The position numbers were made by a program, and so were the translations under genes. From Polaribacter filamentus (lineage in GTDB: Bacteria; Bacteroidota; Bacteroidia; Flavobacteriales; Flavobacteriaceae), in contig NZ_MQUA01000014.1 of the NCBI RefSeq assembly GCF_002943715.1, positions 248,001 through 312,000 on the forward strand: DNA of 64,000 nt, given 5' to 3'. Below, piece by piece: positions 41,813-50,959 of this stretch. Each line of letters opens with the position of its first letter. The first letter of the stretch is position 1. The notes below the pieces were generated by a model. It made no database searches, was not told the DNA's origin, and was given only the letters and a program-made list of their open reading frames with translations.

Positions 41813-44662
41813 TTAATGCGCTTCCAGCCAATTATCTCCAATTCCTATTTCAACATCCAAAGGAACACTCATTTTAAAAGCGTTTTCCATTTCGAATTTA
41901 ATTATTGGTTTGATGATTTCTAACTCGTCTTTATGAGCGTCGAAAACTAATTCATCATGCACTTGTAACAACATTTTAGACTTAAAATTTTCTTTCTCAA
42001 AACGCTTGTAAATAGAAATCATTGCTAGTTTTATAATGTCTGCAGCAGAACCCTGAATAGGCGCATTTACAGCATTTCTTTCAGCAGCATTTCGTACCAC
42101 AGCATTTCTAGAATTGATATCTTTTAAATATCTACGTCTGTTTAAAACCGTTTCTACATAGCCGTTATCTCTGGCAAAATCTACTTGTGCAGCCATGTAT
42201 GCTTTTAATTTCGGATAGGTTTCATAATACGTATCAATCAACTCTTTTGCTTCACTTCTTGACAAATCTGTTTGATTGCTTAATCCGAAGGCAGAAACGC
42301 CGTATATAATACCAAAATTAACTGTTTTCGCATTGCTTCTTTGTTCGCGAGTAACTTCATCCAAAGGAATATTAAACACTTTTGCAGCGGTGGAAGCATG
42401 AATGTCTTCGCCATTTTTAAAAGCATTCATCATTGTTTCTTCTTCACTTAAAGCGGCAATAATTCGCAATTCAATTTGAGAATAATCCGCAGCCAATAAA
42501 ACGTAATTTTCATCTCTAGGGATAAACGCTTTTCTAACTTGTCGTCCACGTTCTGTTCTTATAGGAATGTTTTGTAAGTTCGGATTGTTAGAACTCAATC
42601 TTCCTGTTGCAGCAACCGCCTGCATATATTCCGTATGAATTCTATTTGTCTTCGGATTTACTTCATTCGGCAACGCATCTACATATGTGCTTTGTAATTT
42701 TTTATATTGACGATATTCTTGGATATTTCGGATAATTTCATAGTCTTTTGCCAAGTAAGATAAAATATCTTCGCCTGTAGCATATTGCCCAGTTTTAGTC
42801 TTTTTAGGTTTATCAACTAACTTCATGTTCTCGAACAAAACGATTCCTAATTGTTTAGGCGATGCAATATTAAATTCTTCGCCTGCTTGTTCGTAAATGT
42901 TTTTTTCAAGTCTGTTGATGTCATCCGTGAGCACAACCGACAATTCATTTAAATAACTTGTGTTGATGTTAATTCCTTCAATTTCCATGGCTGTTAATAC
43001 AGAAACTAGAGGCAATTCAACTTCATTAAAAAGTTTGGTAACGTTACCACTTTCTAATTCTGATGTAAAATGTTCTTTTAATTGAAGCGTAATATCTGCA
43101 TCTTCAACAGCATACTCTGTTTGATCATTTATAGGCACATCTCTCATAGAAAGCTGATTTTTCCCTTTTTTACCAATCAATTCTGTGATCGAAACGGGCT
43201 GATAATTTAAATAGGTTTCTGCCAAAATATCCATATTATGACGCATATCTGGGTTAATCAAATAATGCGCAATCATGGTGTCAAACAAATCTCCTTTTAC
43301 AGGCATATTGTAATTTGATAAAACTTTGATATCGTATTTTAAATTATGACCAATTTTTTCAATTTCTGATGCTTCAAAAAACGGTCTAAATTCTTCTAAA
43401 ATTGTTTTTGTTTCTTCTTGGTCTTCCGGAAAAGAAACATAAAATCCTTTGCCAATTTCGAACGAAAAAGAGATTCCTATTAATTCAACTTCTAGCGCCT
43501 TTAAACCTGTAGTTTCGGTATCAAAACAAACAGATTTTTGCTGCATTAATTTTTGCAACAAGATTTTTCTTGATAAAGGCGAGTTTATATGTTGGTAAAA
43601 ATGATTGGTATTTTCGATGTTTTTAAATCCGGATGCAATTGCTTCATCAGTTATACTCCCGGTTCCTGGAGCCGCAAATAAATCAAACTGACCTTCTGCA
43701 CTTATAGGTGCTTTTTTTGTTGATTTTTTTGATTCTTGTTCAGAATACTCTTCTATAGAATTTACTTTCTCTGTATTTTCATCAGCAAAAGTTTTTGAGA
43801 AATTCGTTAATAAATTCCTAAATTCTAACTCGTTAAAAAGTTCGGTTACTTTTTCTATATCTGGCTGGTCTAAAGTGAAATCGGTTGCGTCAAAAATTAC
43901 AGGAACATCCAGCATAATTGTTGCCAATTGTTTAGAAAGGATTCCTAACTCTTTTGCAGCCTCTATCTTCTCTTTCATTTTTCCTTTTAGCTCATGGGTA
44001 TTTGCTAACAAATTTTCCATAGAACCGTACGTTGCTAAAAGCTTTTTGGCAGTTTTTTCTCCAACTCCAGGTAAACCAGGAATATTATCCGCAGAATCTC
44101 CCATCATTCCAAGAAAATCGATGACTTGTAAAGGATCTGTAATTTCAAATTTCTCTAAAACTTCTGGAACTCCCCAAATATCATAACCACCGCCAAAACG
44201 TGGTTTGTACATAAAAATATTTTGGGAAACGAGTTGCGCAAAATCTTTATCTGGCGTTACCATATATACTTTGTAGCCTTCTTTTTCTGCTTGTTTAGAA
44301 AGTGTACCAATTACGTCATCCGCCTCAAAACCTTCTTTTACCATAATTGGTATGTGCATGGCTTTTAAGATTTCATAAATATACGGAACAGCTAATTTTA
44401 TAGCTTCGGGAGTTGCATCTCTATTTGCTTTGTAAGCCTCAAACATTTCAACACGATCTACACTGCCGCCTTTGTCAAAACAAACGGCTAAATGATCGGG
44501 TCTTTCGCGTTTAATTACGTCTAACAACGAGTTCATGAAACCCATAATTGCTGAGGTGTCTAGCCCTTTTGAATTGATTCTCGGGTTCTTTATAAATGCG
44601 TAATATCCGCGGAAAATTAATGCATATGCATCAACTAAAAAAAGTCTTTTTTGGTCTGACAT
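41813..44662 (-). CDS. polA: DNA polymerase I
   Basis: PolA fills gaps and removes Okazaki RNA primers. Three domains are visible. The 5'-3' exonuclease (about residues 1-290) has LFLVDAYALIFRGYYAF, GFEADDVIGTLSKQAE and the helix-hairpin-helix LPGVGEKTAKKLL. The 3'-5' exonuclease (about 350-540) has SVCFDTETTGLKALEVE and is apparently active, since its DxE is kept. The polymerase (about 560-949) has LAADYSQIELRIIAALS, RSNAKTVNFGIIYGVSAFGL and QVHDELVFDAH. At 949 residues the length is normal. The start fits the conserved N-terminal beta-strand. It is transcribed alone. Confidence 0.97.
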   Translation of the reverse strand: MSDQKRLFLVDAYALIFRGYYAFIKNPRINSKGLDTSAIMGFMNSLLDVIKRERPDHLAVCFDKGGSVDRVEMFEAYKANRDATPEAIKLAVPYIYEILKAMHIPIMVKEGFEADDVIGTLSKQAEKEGYKVYMVTPDKDFAQLVSQNIFMYKPRFGGGYDIWGVPEVLEKFEITDPLQVIDFLGMMGDSADNIPGLPGVGEKTAKKLLATYGSMENLLANTHELKGKMKEKIEAAKELGILSKQLATIMLDVPVIFDATDFTLDQPDIEKVTELFNELEFRNLLTNFSKTFADENTEKVNSIEEYSEQESKKSTKKAPISAEGQFDLFAAPGTGSITDEAIASGFKNIENTNHFYQHINSPLSRKILLQKLMQQKSVCFDTETTGLKALEVELIGISFSFEIGKGFYVSFPEDQEETKTILEEFRPFFEASEIEKIGHNLKYDIKVLSNYNMPVKGDLFDTMIAHYLINPDMRHNMDILAETYLNYQPVSITELIGKKGKNQLSMRDVPINDQTEYAVEDADITLQLKEHFTSELESGNVTKLFNEVELPLVSVLTAMEIEGININTSYLNELSVVLTDDINRLEKNIYEQAGEEFNIASPKQLGIVLFENMKLVDKPKKTKTGQYATGEDILSYLAKDYEIIRNIQEYRQYKKLQSTYVDALPNEVNPKTNRIHTEYMQAVAATGRLSSNNPNLQNIPIRTERGRQVRKAFIPRDENYVLLAADYSQIELRIIAALSEEETMMNAFKNGEDIHASTAAKVFNIPLDEVTREQRSNAKTVNFGIIYGVSAFGLSNQTDLSRSEAKELIDTYYETYPKLKAYMAAQVDFARDNGYVETVLNRRRYLKDINSRNAVVRNAAERNAVNAPIQGSAADIIKLAMISIYKRFEKENFKSKMLLQVHDELVFDAHKDELEIIKPIIKFEMENAFKMSVPLDVEIGIGDNWLEAH

Positions 44663-44810
44663 TGTATCTTTTATTGAAAAACATAAAACTACAAAAAGTT
44701 ATGATGAGAAGGAAACTTCAAGGACTATTTATAAATGTAAAAATTTCTGATAAAAATTAATTAAAACAGGAAGCGAACTTGATTTTTAGATTAGAAATTA
44801 AATAGAGAAT

Positions 44811-45662
44811 TTAAGCCTTGTATTCTGCCGATTTTAGATCCTTTTTAAAAGGTGCTTTTAATTGATATAAAATATTATCTGCTTTTTCCGCATCTAAAAT
44901 ATCAATGCCGTACACAATGTCTTTGGTGTCTTTGTAAACAAAAGTTCCAAAAAGACGATCCCAAAAAGAGAAGATATTTCCGAAGTTGGTATCCGTCCAT
45001 GGCATTGTATGATGATGGTGAAACTTATGGGTGTTTGGCGAAATAAAAACATAACTAATTGTTTTGTCTACAAAATGTGGAAGCTGAATATCCGCATGCG
45101 AAAAATAGGTAAAAAGTACTGTTAAAATGCGATACATTAAATAATACGAAACCGGCAAACCCGCAATTACAATACCGAGTAAAGCAAAGGTTTCTCTAAA
45201 AATAAAATCTATTGGATGGTGCCTCGTTCCAGAGGTTACATCTACATGTGTATCGCTATGATGCACGGTGTGAAAGCGCCACATTACTGGAATTTTATGC
45301 AACATATAATGCACTAAATATTGAGATGTAAAATCGAGAATCATAATTGCTAAGATGATTTCGATCCAAACAGGTAGGTCAATCATGTTTAATAAACCAA
45401 AATTATTGGCATCAATCCAGATGAAGACTCCCACGGTTAAAATGCCAAAAACTACATTAATAATGATGGTAGAAAGCAGCAAAATAAGGTTTGTTTTTGC
45501 ATGTTTCCATTTGTTGTATTGATGTTTTTTTAACGGATAAATTCCTTCTAAAATCCAAAATAAAGACAAACAACCAGCCACCCAAAAAAACTTTTGCAGA
45601 CTTGTTAGGTTTTCAAAAAAGGCAATAATAGTATCCATTATTTTATGAAATTTAAAATTCAT
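44811..45662 (-). CDS. Sterol desaturase/fatty acid hydroxylase family protein
   Basis: The integral membrane protein has several hydrophobic segments and the eight-histidine di-iron motifs of this superfamily: YLVHYMLHKIPVMWRFHTVHHS (HxxxH, HxxHH-like), TRHHPIDFIF, and HKFHHHHTMPWTDTNFG. Such enzymes use oxygen to hydroxylate or desaturate lipids such as fatty acids, carotenoids or sphingolipids; the substrate here is unknown. The second ATG (MDTIIAFF, 8 codons in) is a plausible alternative start because the first residues MNFKFHKI are weakly supported. The gene diverges from the metallophosphoesterase gene. Confidence 0.85.
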   Translation of the reverse strand: MNFKFHKIMDTIIAFFENLTSLQKFFWVAGCLSLFWILEGIYPLKKHQYNKWKHAKTNLILLLSTIIINVVFGILTVGVFIWIDANNFGLLNMIDLPVWIEIILAIMILDFTSQYLVHYMLHKIPVMWRFHTVHHSDTHVDVTSGTRHHPIDFIFRETFALLGIVIAGLPVSYYLMYRILTVLFTYFSHADIQLPHFVDKTISYVFISPNTHKFHHHHTMPWTDTNFGNIFSFWDRLFGTFVYKDTKDIVYGIDILDAEKADNILYQLKAPFKKDLKSAEYKA

Positions 45663-45746
45663 AAACTTACTAAAAAAACTTTAACAGTAGGTTAAAATTC
45701 ATTCATTTTTTAACAGTTATATTTGTAAATTATTAAAAATAAATTT

Positions 45747-46970
45747 ATGCCACGTTGGATTTTTCCATTGATAATAGTACTTATTCTAACAGTAATTCTT
45801 GAAATTTATACGTTTCAAGCTTTAAAAACGATTTCTAAAAGTAAGTTTTTACGCTATGGTTTTTTGCTTATAAGTGTTGCTGCTTATATCAATTTTTTGG
45901 TAATTATGTTAAACTATTCTAGAAGCGACGGGCAAACGCCAAAATTTCAAATGGCGGTTGGTTTATTGCTGACGGTTTTAGTTCCTAAATTGGTAATTCT
46001 GATAGTTCTTTTTGGCGAGGATATATATCGATCAGTTTTAAAAGCAATTTCTGCAATCTCAAATACAGATACGCAGCCTTTAGTTGGTCGAAGAAAATTT
46101 GTATCGCAAGTTGCTTTGGGTTTGGCTGCAATTCCGTTTGTATCTTTTATCTATGGTATTGTGCAAGGAAAGTATAATTATAAAGTAATAAAATACCAGC
46201 TAACGTTTAAAGATTTACCAGCAGCTTTTGATGGATATACCATTACACAAATTTCTGATATTCATTCAGGGAGTTTTACCAACAAAAAGAAAATACAATA
46301 CGGAGTTGATTTAATAAATGAGCAAAAATCTGATCTGATGTTATTTACAGGTGATATCGTAAATAATAAAGCGGATGAAATGGATAATTGGATTGATGTT
46401 TTTAGTCAGTTAGAAGCAAAAGAAGGTAAATATTCCATTCTTGGAAATCATGATTATGGCGATTATATGGATTGGGAAAAACCAGAAGATAAAATCAAAA
46501 ATTTTCAGGATGTAAAAGATATTCATCAAAAAATTGGTTTTGATTTACTGTTGGATGAACATCGTTATATAGAAAAAAACGGACAAAGAATTGCACTTCT
46601 TGGAGTAGAAAATTGGGGAAAAGGATTTAATCAAGCAGGAGATTTGCAAAAAGCATCCGCAAAAATAAAAAAAGAAGATTTTAAAATTTTAATGAGTCAC
46701 GATCCAAGTCATTGGCAAGAAAAAGTTAAAAATGACGATTTCAACTATCACCTTACCTTAAGCGGTCATACACATGGTTTACAATTGGGAATTGAAATTC
46801 CGGGTTTTATAAAATGGAGTCCATCTAAATATGTCTATAAACAATGGGCCGGTTTGTATGAAGAATTTGGTAGATTTATTAATGTAAACAGAGGCTTTGG
46901 TTATCATGCTTTTCCAGGAAGGGTAGGTATTTGGCCAGAAATTACAGTAATCGAATTGAAAAAAGGTTGA
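45747..46970 (+). CDS. Membrane-anchored metallophosphoesterase
   Basis: An N-terminal membrane region (about residues 1-140, several spans) precedes a calcineurin-like phosphoesterase domain with all metal-site motifs: TQISDIHSGSFTN, LFTGDIVNNKA, SILGNHDYGDYMD, LMSHDPSHW and LSGHTHGLQLG. It probably acts on a phosphodiester or lipid-linked substrate at the membrane; specificity is not clear. The C-terminal end, RGFGYHAFPGRVGIWPEITVIEL, is typical of the family. A TAnnTTTG element (TATATTTG, 45718-45725) precedes the start. Confidence 0.9.
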   Translation: MPRWIFPLIIVLILTVILEIYTFQALKTISKSKFLRYGFLLISVAAYINFLVIMLNYSRSDGQTPKFQMAVGLLLTVLVPKLVILIVLFGEDIYRSVLKAISAISNTDTQPLVGRRKFVSQVALGLAAIPFVSFIYGIVQGKYNYKVIKYQLTFKDLPAAFDGYTITQISDIHSGSFTNKKKIQYGVDLINEQKSDLMLFTGDIVNNKADEMDNWIDVFSQLEAKEGKYSILGNHDYGDYMDWEKPEDKIKNFQDVKDIHQKIGFDLLLDEHRYIEKNGQRIALLGVENWGKGFNQAGDLQKASAKIKKEDFKILMSHDPSHWQEKVKNDDFNYHLTLSGHTHGLQLGIEIPGFIKWSPSKYVYKQWAGLYEEFGRFINVNRGFGYHAFPGRVGIWPEITVIELKKG

Positions 46971-47057
46971 TAATCAGTATATTTATTAAGAATTGTTATA
47001 TTTGTAATAGTACAATTGTAAAATTATCAGTTTTTATTTCCTTAAAAACGTATTGTT

Positions 47058-47351
47058 ATGACAAAATTTGGAGAATTAATTAGTGTTGATAAACCTGTTT
47101 TAATCGATTTTTATGCTGATTGGGACGAGGTTGAAAATAGTTTGGATATTTTAAGAGACGTTGCGGCAGCTCTAGGAGATAGAGCAAAAGTTATAAAGAT
47201 TGACATTAAAAAGAATGAAACTTTAGCAGATGCTTTGCGCGTTAAAGGGAATCCTACCTTTATGATTTATAAGAATGGCGAAATGAAATGGCGCCAAACA
47301 GGACATCAAGATGCAAATACTTTAATTGGCTTGGTGCAACAATACTTTTAG
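47058..47351 (+). CDS. Thioredoxin-fold protein lacking active-site cysteines
   Basis: The 97-residue protein has a complete thioredoxin fold: PVLIDFYADW, then the helix ENSLDILRDVAAALG, KVIKIDIKKNETLADALRVKG and NPTFMIYKNGEMKWRQTG with the cis-proline. Where WCGPC would stand it has WDEVE, so both redox cysteines are absent, and no other Cys exists in the protein. It cannot act as a disulfide reductase. It may serve as a structural or binding protein, perhaps a chaperone-like partner. Start ATG at 47058 is well placed. A TATATTTG element lies at 46997-47004. Confidence 0.88.
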   Translation: MTKFGELISVDKPVLIDFYADWDEVENSLDILRDVAAALGDRAKVIKIDIKKNETLADALRVKGNPTFMIYKNGEMKWRQTGHQDANTLIGLVQQYF

Positions 47352-47376
47352 TATTCTAGGCCTTATTATTACATAA

Positions 47377-47422
47377 AAATACAAACACCAAAGTATCTAA
47401 TTGAACTTTGGTGTTTGTATTT
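47377..47422. terminator. Long perfect inverted repeat after the thioredoxin-like gene
   Basis: AAATACAAACACCAAAGT pairs perfectly with ACTTTGGTGTTTGTATTT over 18 bp around a 10-base loop. T-rich sequence follows on the plus strand. It separates the gene from the convergent DUF2723 gene and can terminate in both directions. Confidence 0.8.
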
Positions 47423-47538
47423 ATTTTTAATTATTATTTGTGTTTTAAATAGTGATCTTTACACTGCTTAAAATCACCGCGATATATACTTTAAATTTAA
47501 AAATTTATAAAGCACGATGTTAAATTATAAAACTAGTT

Positions 47539-50500
47539 TCATTCTGCTTTCTCTTCCGGAATAATATGGTCAAACAATTGTAATGTTTGATTGAATTCGT
47601 TTTGAATTTCCAGTACGAATTTTTCATCCGTATCATGCTCTACAATTTGATCGATAACGCCTCTATATAAATATCTAAAAGTCATATCAAATTCATCAAA
47701 AACCATATCAAACTCATCCTTAGTGAACGTACTATACCAAACTAATTTGTCTTTAAATAATTTAATTAAGGTTTTTGCCGCGGCTCTCGCTTTTTCTTGT
47801 TCGCCTAATTTATAATACATTTCGGGGTATTCCATAGACAAACTGTAATGATCAAAATCCTTGATTGGTAGTTTATCTAATGATAAATCTAACATTTCAA
47901 TTGCTTTTAAAGTATCACCTTCAATTGCAAAAGCAGCAGATAAGCGCATTAAACTATTTCGTAAAGAGATGGAATTTCTTTTGGTTTGTTCATCTAAATA
48001 AATTTTGCCGTCGTTAATATTTCTCCAATCCCACTTTTGTACATTTTTGTACATTTTCTCAGAATCGATTCTACCAATATCAAACAAACTTAGTTCTCTT
48101 TCTAATTGTCCGTTTTTATTATAAATTTTCGTTGGTGTTTTTATCGGCACCAATTTAAAAGCAACCCCATCTAGCTGTAAATAATCTTTTAGCCAAATAT
48201 ATTCGCTATCAGTATTAGAACCACCCGTAAAATAAATAGGACGTTCCCAATTAAAATTATTTAAAATATCTAACATTAAAATGGTGTTTTTAGCCAAAGC
48301 TCTATCAACAGTAATGTCTATATAAGGCACAATTTTATCTGCATCTTTTTGAGCAACAATACCATATTTTAAAACATTTTCTTTGTTAACCGGAATTCTG
48401 ATTTTATTAGTTGGCAATATTTTTTCAGGATTTCCATCATCATCTAAATCATAAAAAGTTCTTTTGCTATCGCTTCTAATCCATTTCATATAACTGTCTA
48501 AATCTAGCACAGAATCCTTTAATTGAGGAAATAACTCCGCAAAATAATATGCAACATCTAAAGTTCCATATTTATATTCATTGTGTGTTAATTGCGACGG
48601 AATAGGAGCAGACTTATAAGAAGCGCGTTTCATTTGGTCAATATACCAATCTGTTTGAAAAAGGCTTGTATTTACTAGTTTTATATCTGTTCTAATGCCT
48701 TCTACTTCTTGCATATACCAAAGCGGAAACGTATCGTTATCGCCAATAGTAAACATAATTGCGTTAGGGTCACAACTTTCTAGATACGCTTGTGCATTTA
48801 AGCGCGTTGTATATCTGTTTGAGCGATCATGATCATCCCAGTTTTCGAAAGCCATTAAAGACGGTACAGCTAAGATTGAAAGTAAAGTAACCGAAATTGC
48901 TATCGGTTTTTTAGGTCCCAAATTTTTTAAATAATCATATAAAGCGAGCACTCCAAAACCAATCCAAATAGCAAATATGTAGAAACTACCAACAACGGCA
49001 TAATCACGTTCTCTAGGTTCAAAAGGCCTCGGGTTTGTATAAAAAATAATTGCAAAACCTGTAAAAATGAAGAACATAAACAAGGTGAAAAAGTTTTGTT
49101 TATCCCATTTTATCTGATATAATAAGCCAATAATTCCTAAAATTAGCGGTAAAAAATAATATGTATTACGACCTTTATTTTCTAATACATCCGCTGGAAG
49201 TTGTTGTTGAGAGCCTAATCGCGCTTCATCAATAACATCAATTCCGCTCAACCAATTACCATCAAAAACATCTAGTCTTCCTTGGGTGTCATTTTGACGC
49301 CCAACAAAATTCCACATAAAATAGCGCCCATACATATAGCCAAACTGATAACTTACCATAAACTTAATGTTCTCAGCAAACGTTGGTCTACGGTTACTTT
49401 TTTTAGGAATACCGGCAATAGCTTTGTACATTTCTTCTGAAGCCGGGTTTACCATTCTTGGTATAAAACCTTTGTGTTTATCAGACCAGTTTGGTAAAAC
49501 GTCTTTGTAAACATTTACAATAACATATTTGCCATCTTTTTGCTCATACTTTGGCTTATCGTTTTTTGTAGGATTTTTAGCATCTTGCTCTCTACTATAA
49601 GAATTTGAGTAATACGTGTCGTAAAAAACATTGGCATCTCCATATTGTTCACGTTCATAGTACGCTAATAACTCACGGGCACTGGATGGATTATTTTCGT
49701 TAATCGTTGTATTTGCATTCGCTCTAATTGGCAACATCATCCAAGAAGAAAAACCAATCATAATAAATAATATAGAAAGGATGAATGTATTTGCCGTGAT
49801 GTTTTTCGTTTTTCTAGTGTAATTTAATCCAAAATAGAACAATGCAATTAAAGTGATTGCAGCGATTATAGATCCTGAATTATAAGGCAATCCAATAGAA
49901 TTGATAAAAAATAATTCTGATGCACTAAAGAATTTTAAAGTAAAAGGGAATAGAAATTTAAAGACAAACATTAAAACGATCACAGAAATTACAGTCGCAA
50001 TTGCCGTTGTTTTTAGATTGATTGTTTTATAGGTTTTAAAGAAATATAAGAGTACAATTGCAGGAATCACCAATAAAGAAAGGATGTGAACACCGAATGA
50101 TAAACCAACGACAAAACTAATAATAATTAGCCATTTATTTCCTCTTGGTTGATGCAATTCACTTTCCCATTTTAATCCTAGCCAGAATAATAACGCCATT
50201 AAAAATGATGACATTGCATATACTTCCCCTTCAACAGCACTAAACCAGAAACTATCAGAAAATGTGTAGGCTAAAGAACCTACTAAACTACTTCCTAGAA
50301 TTGCAATATATTTTCCGTCAGTAATTTCACCTGTTTTTAAAGCCATTTTTTTGGCTAGATTGGTAATTGTCCAAAACATAAATAAAATGGTAAATGCGCT
50401 TGCTAAAGCAGACATGAAGTTGACCATTTTAGCAATTTCAGAAACCTCCGAAGTAAACATTGCAAAAAATGCACCTAACATTTGAAAAAGAGGCGCTCCT

Positions 50501-50661
50501 GGCGGATGACCAACTTCTAATTTTACAGAGGTTGAGATGTATTCTCCACAATCCCAAGCACTCACGGTTGGTTCTAAAGTTAGAATATAGGTAATTAAAG
50601 CTATTACAAATGCAGCCCATCCTAGGATGATGTTCCATTTTTTAAATTTTTCTGATGTCAT
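47539..50661 (-). CDS. DUF2723 membrane glycosyltransferase (protein O-mannosyltransferase-like)
   Basis: The 1,040-residue protein has about 11-13 membrane spans in its first 650 residues and a large soluble C-terminal part with helical repeats. The N-terminal region contains PTVSAWDCGEYISTSVKLEVG and GHPPGAPLFQMLGAFFAMF, the typical DUF2723 motif with acidic residues after the first span as in GT-C enzymes. Such proteins in Bacteroidota are proposed to glycosylate secreted proteins from lipid-linked sugars; this is a family-level inference. The start at 50661 is a clean ATG before the first hydrophobic span. Confidence 0.85.
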   Translation of the reverse strand: MTSEKFKKWNIILGWAAFVIALITYILTLEPTVSAWDCGEYISTSVKLEVGHPPGAPLFQMLGAFFAMFTSEVSEIAKMVNFMSALASAFTILFMFWTITNLAKKMALKTGEITDGKYIAILGSSLVGSLAYTFSDSFWFSAVEGEVYAMSSFLMALLFWLGLKWESELHQPRGNKWLIIISFVVGLSFGVHILSLLVIPAIVLLYFFKTYKTINLKTTAIATVISVIVLMFVFKFLFPFTLKFFSASELFFINSIGLPYNSGSIIAAITLIALFYFGLNYTRKTKNITANTFILSILFIMIGFSSWMMLPIRANANTTINENNPSSARELLAYYEREQYGDANVFYDTYYSNSYSREQDAKNPTKNDKPKYEQKDGKYVIVNVYKDVLPNWSDKHKGFIPRMVNPASEEMYKAIAGIPKKSNRRPTFAENIKFMVSYQFGYMYGRYFMWNFVGRQNDTQGRLDVFDGNWLSGIDVIDEARLGSQQQLPADVLENKGRNTYYFLPLILGIIGLLYQIKWDKQNFFTLFMFFIFTGFAIIFYTNPRPFEPRERDYAVVGSFYIFAIWIGFGVLALYDYLKNLGPKKPIAISVTLLSILAVPSLMAFENWDDHDRSNRYTTRLNAQAYLESCDPNAIMFTIGDNDTFPLWYMQEVEGIRTDIKLVNTSLFQTDWYIDQMKRASYKSAPIPSQLTHNEYKYGTLDVAYYFAELFPQLKDSVLDLDSYMKWIRSDSKRTFYDLDDDGNPEKILPTNKIRIPVNKENVLKYGIVAQKDADKIVPYIDITVDRALAKNTILMLDILNNFNWERPIYFTGGSNTDSEYIWLKDYLQLDGVAFKLVPIKTPTKIYNKNGQLERELSLFDIGRIDSEKMYKNVQKWDWRNINDGKIYLDEQTKRNSISLRNSLMRLSAAFAIEGDTLKAIEMLDLSLDKLPIKDFDHYSLSMEYPEMYYKLGEQEKARAAAKTLIKLFKDKLVWYSTFTKDEFDMVFDEFDMTFRYLYRGVIDQIVEHDTDEKFVLEIQNEFNQTLQLFDHIIPEEKAE

Positions 50662-50784
50662 AAGTCACTTAATAATCTGTGGGCGAATTTACTAATAAAT
50701 ATGTAGAAAAGTAAGTTCTCTTGCCTTTTCTGATAATAGTAAAGCTCATAAAAAAATGTTAAACTAAAAATTTATAAAAAAAAG

Positions 50785-50815
50785 TTTGTGAAATTAAAAG
50801 ATTGGGTTAAATTTG
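50785..50815 (+). promoter_or_regulatory. Promoter of the tRNA-Gln gene
   Basis: TTTG (50785-50788), exactly 19 bases, then TAAATTTG (50808-50815) match the Bacteroidota -33/-7 consensus. The mature tRNA begins 18 bases later. Confidence 0.85.
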
Positions 50816-50832
50816 CACCCGCATAAAAGCAT

Positions 50833-50904
50833 TGGCCTATGGTGTAATTGGTAACACACCGGTTTTTGGTACCGACATTCAAGGTTCGAGTCCTTGTAGG
50901 CCAA
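50833..50904 (+). tRNA. tRNA-Gln (anticodon TTG)
   Basis: A complete cloverleaf is formed: acceptor TGGCCTA/TAGGCCA (7 bp), D-arm GTGT/ACAC, anticodon stem with loop TTTTGGT giving anticodon TTG, and T-arm CAAGG/CCTTG with loop TTCGAGT. The discriminator base is A. The first base pair of the anticodon stem (C-A) is mismatched. CCA is not encoded, as is common in this phylum. It is followed by an intrinsic terminator. Confidence 0.95.
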
Positions 50905-50905
50905 C

Positions 50906-50942
50906 AAAAAAGTCCTAATAATTTAAATTATTAGGACTTTTT
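50906..50942 (+). terminator. Intrinsic terminator of the tRNA-Gln gene
   Basis: AAAAAGTCCTAATAATTT is followed by its exact reverse complement AAATTATTAGGACTTTTT, an 18-bp stem. It lies directly after the tRNA, on the convergent side of thrC, so it may also end the thrABC transcript on the minus strand. Confidence 0.8.
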
Positions 50943-50959
50943 ACTTTTTAAAAGATTTA

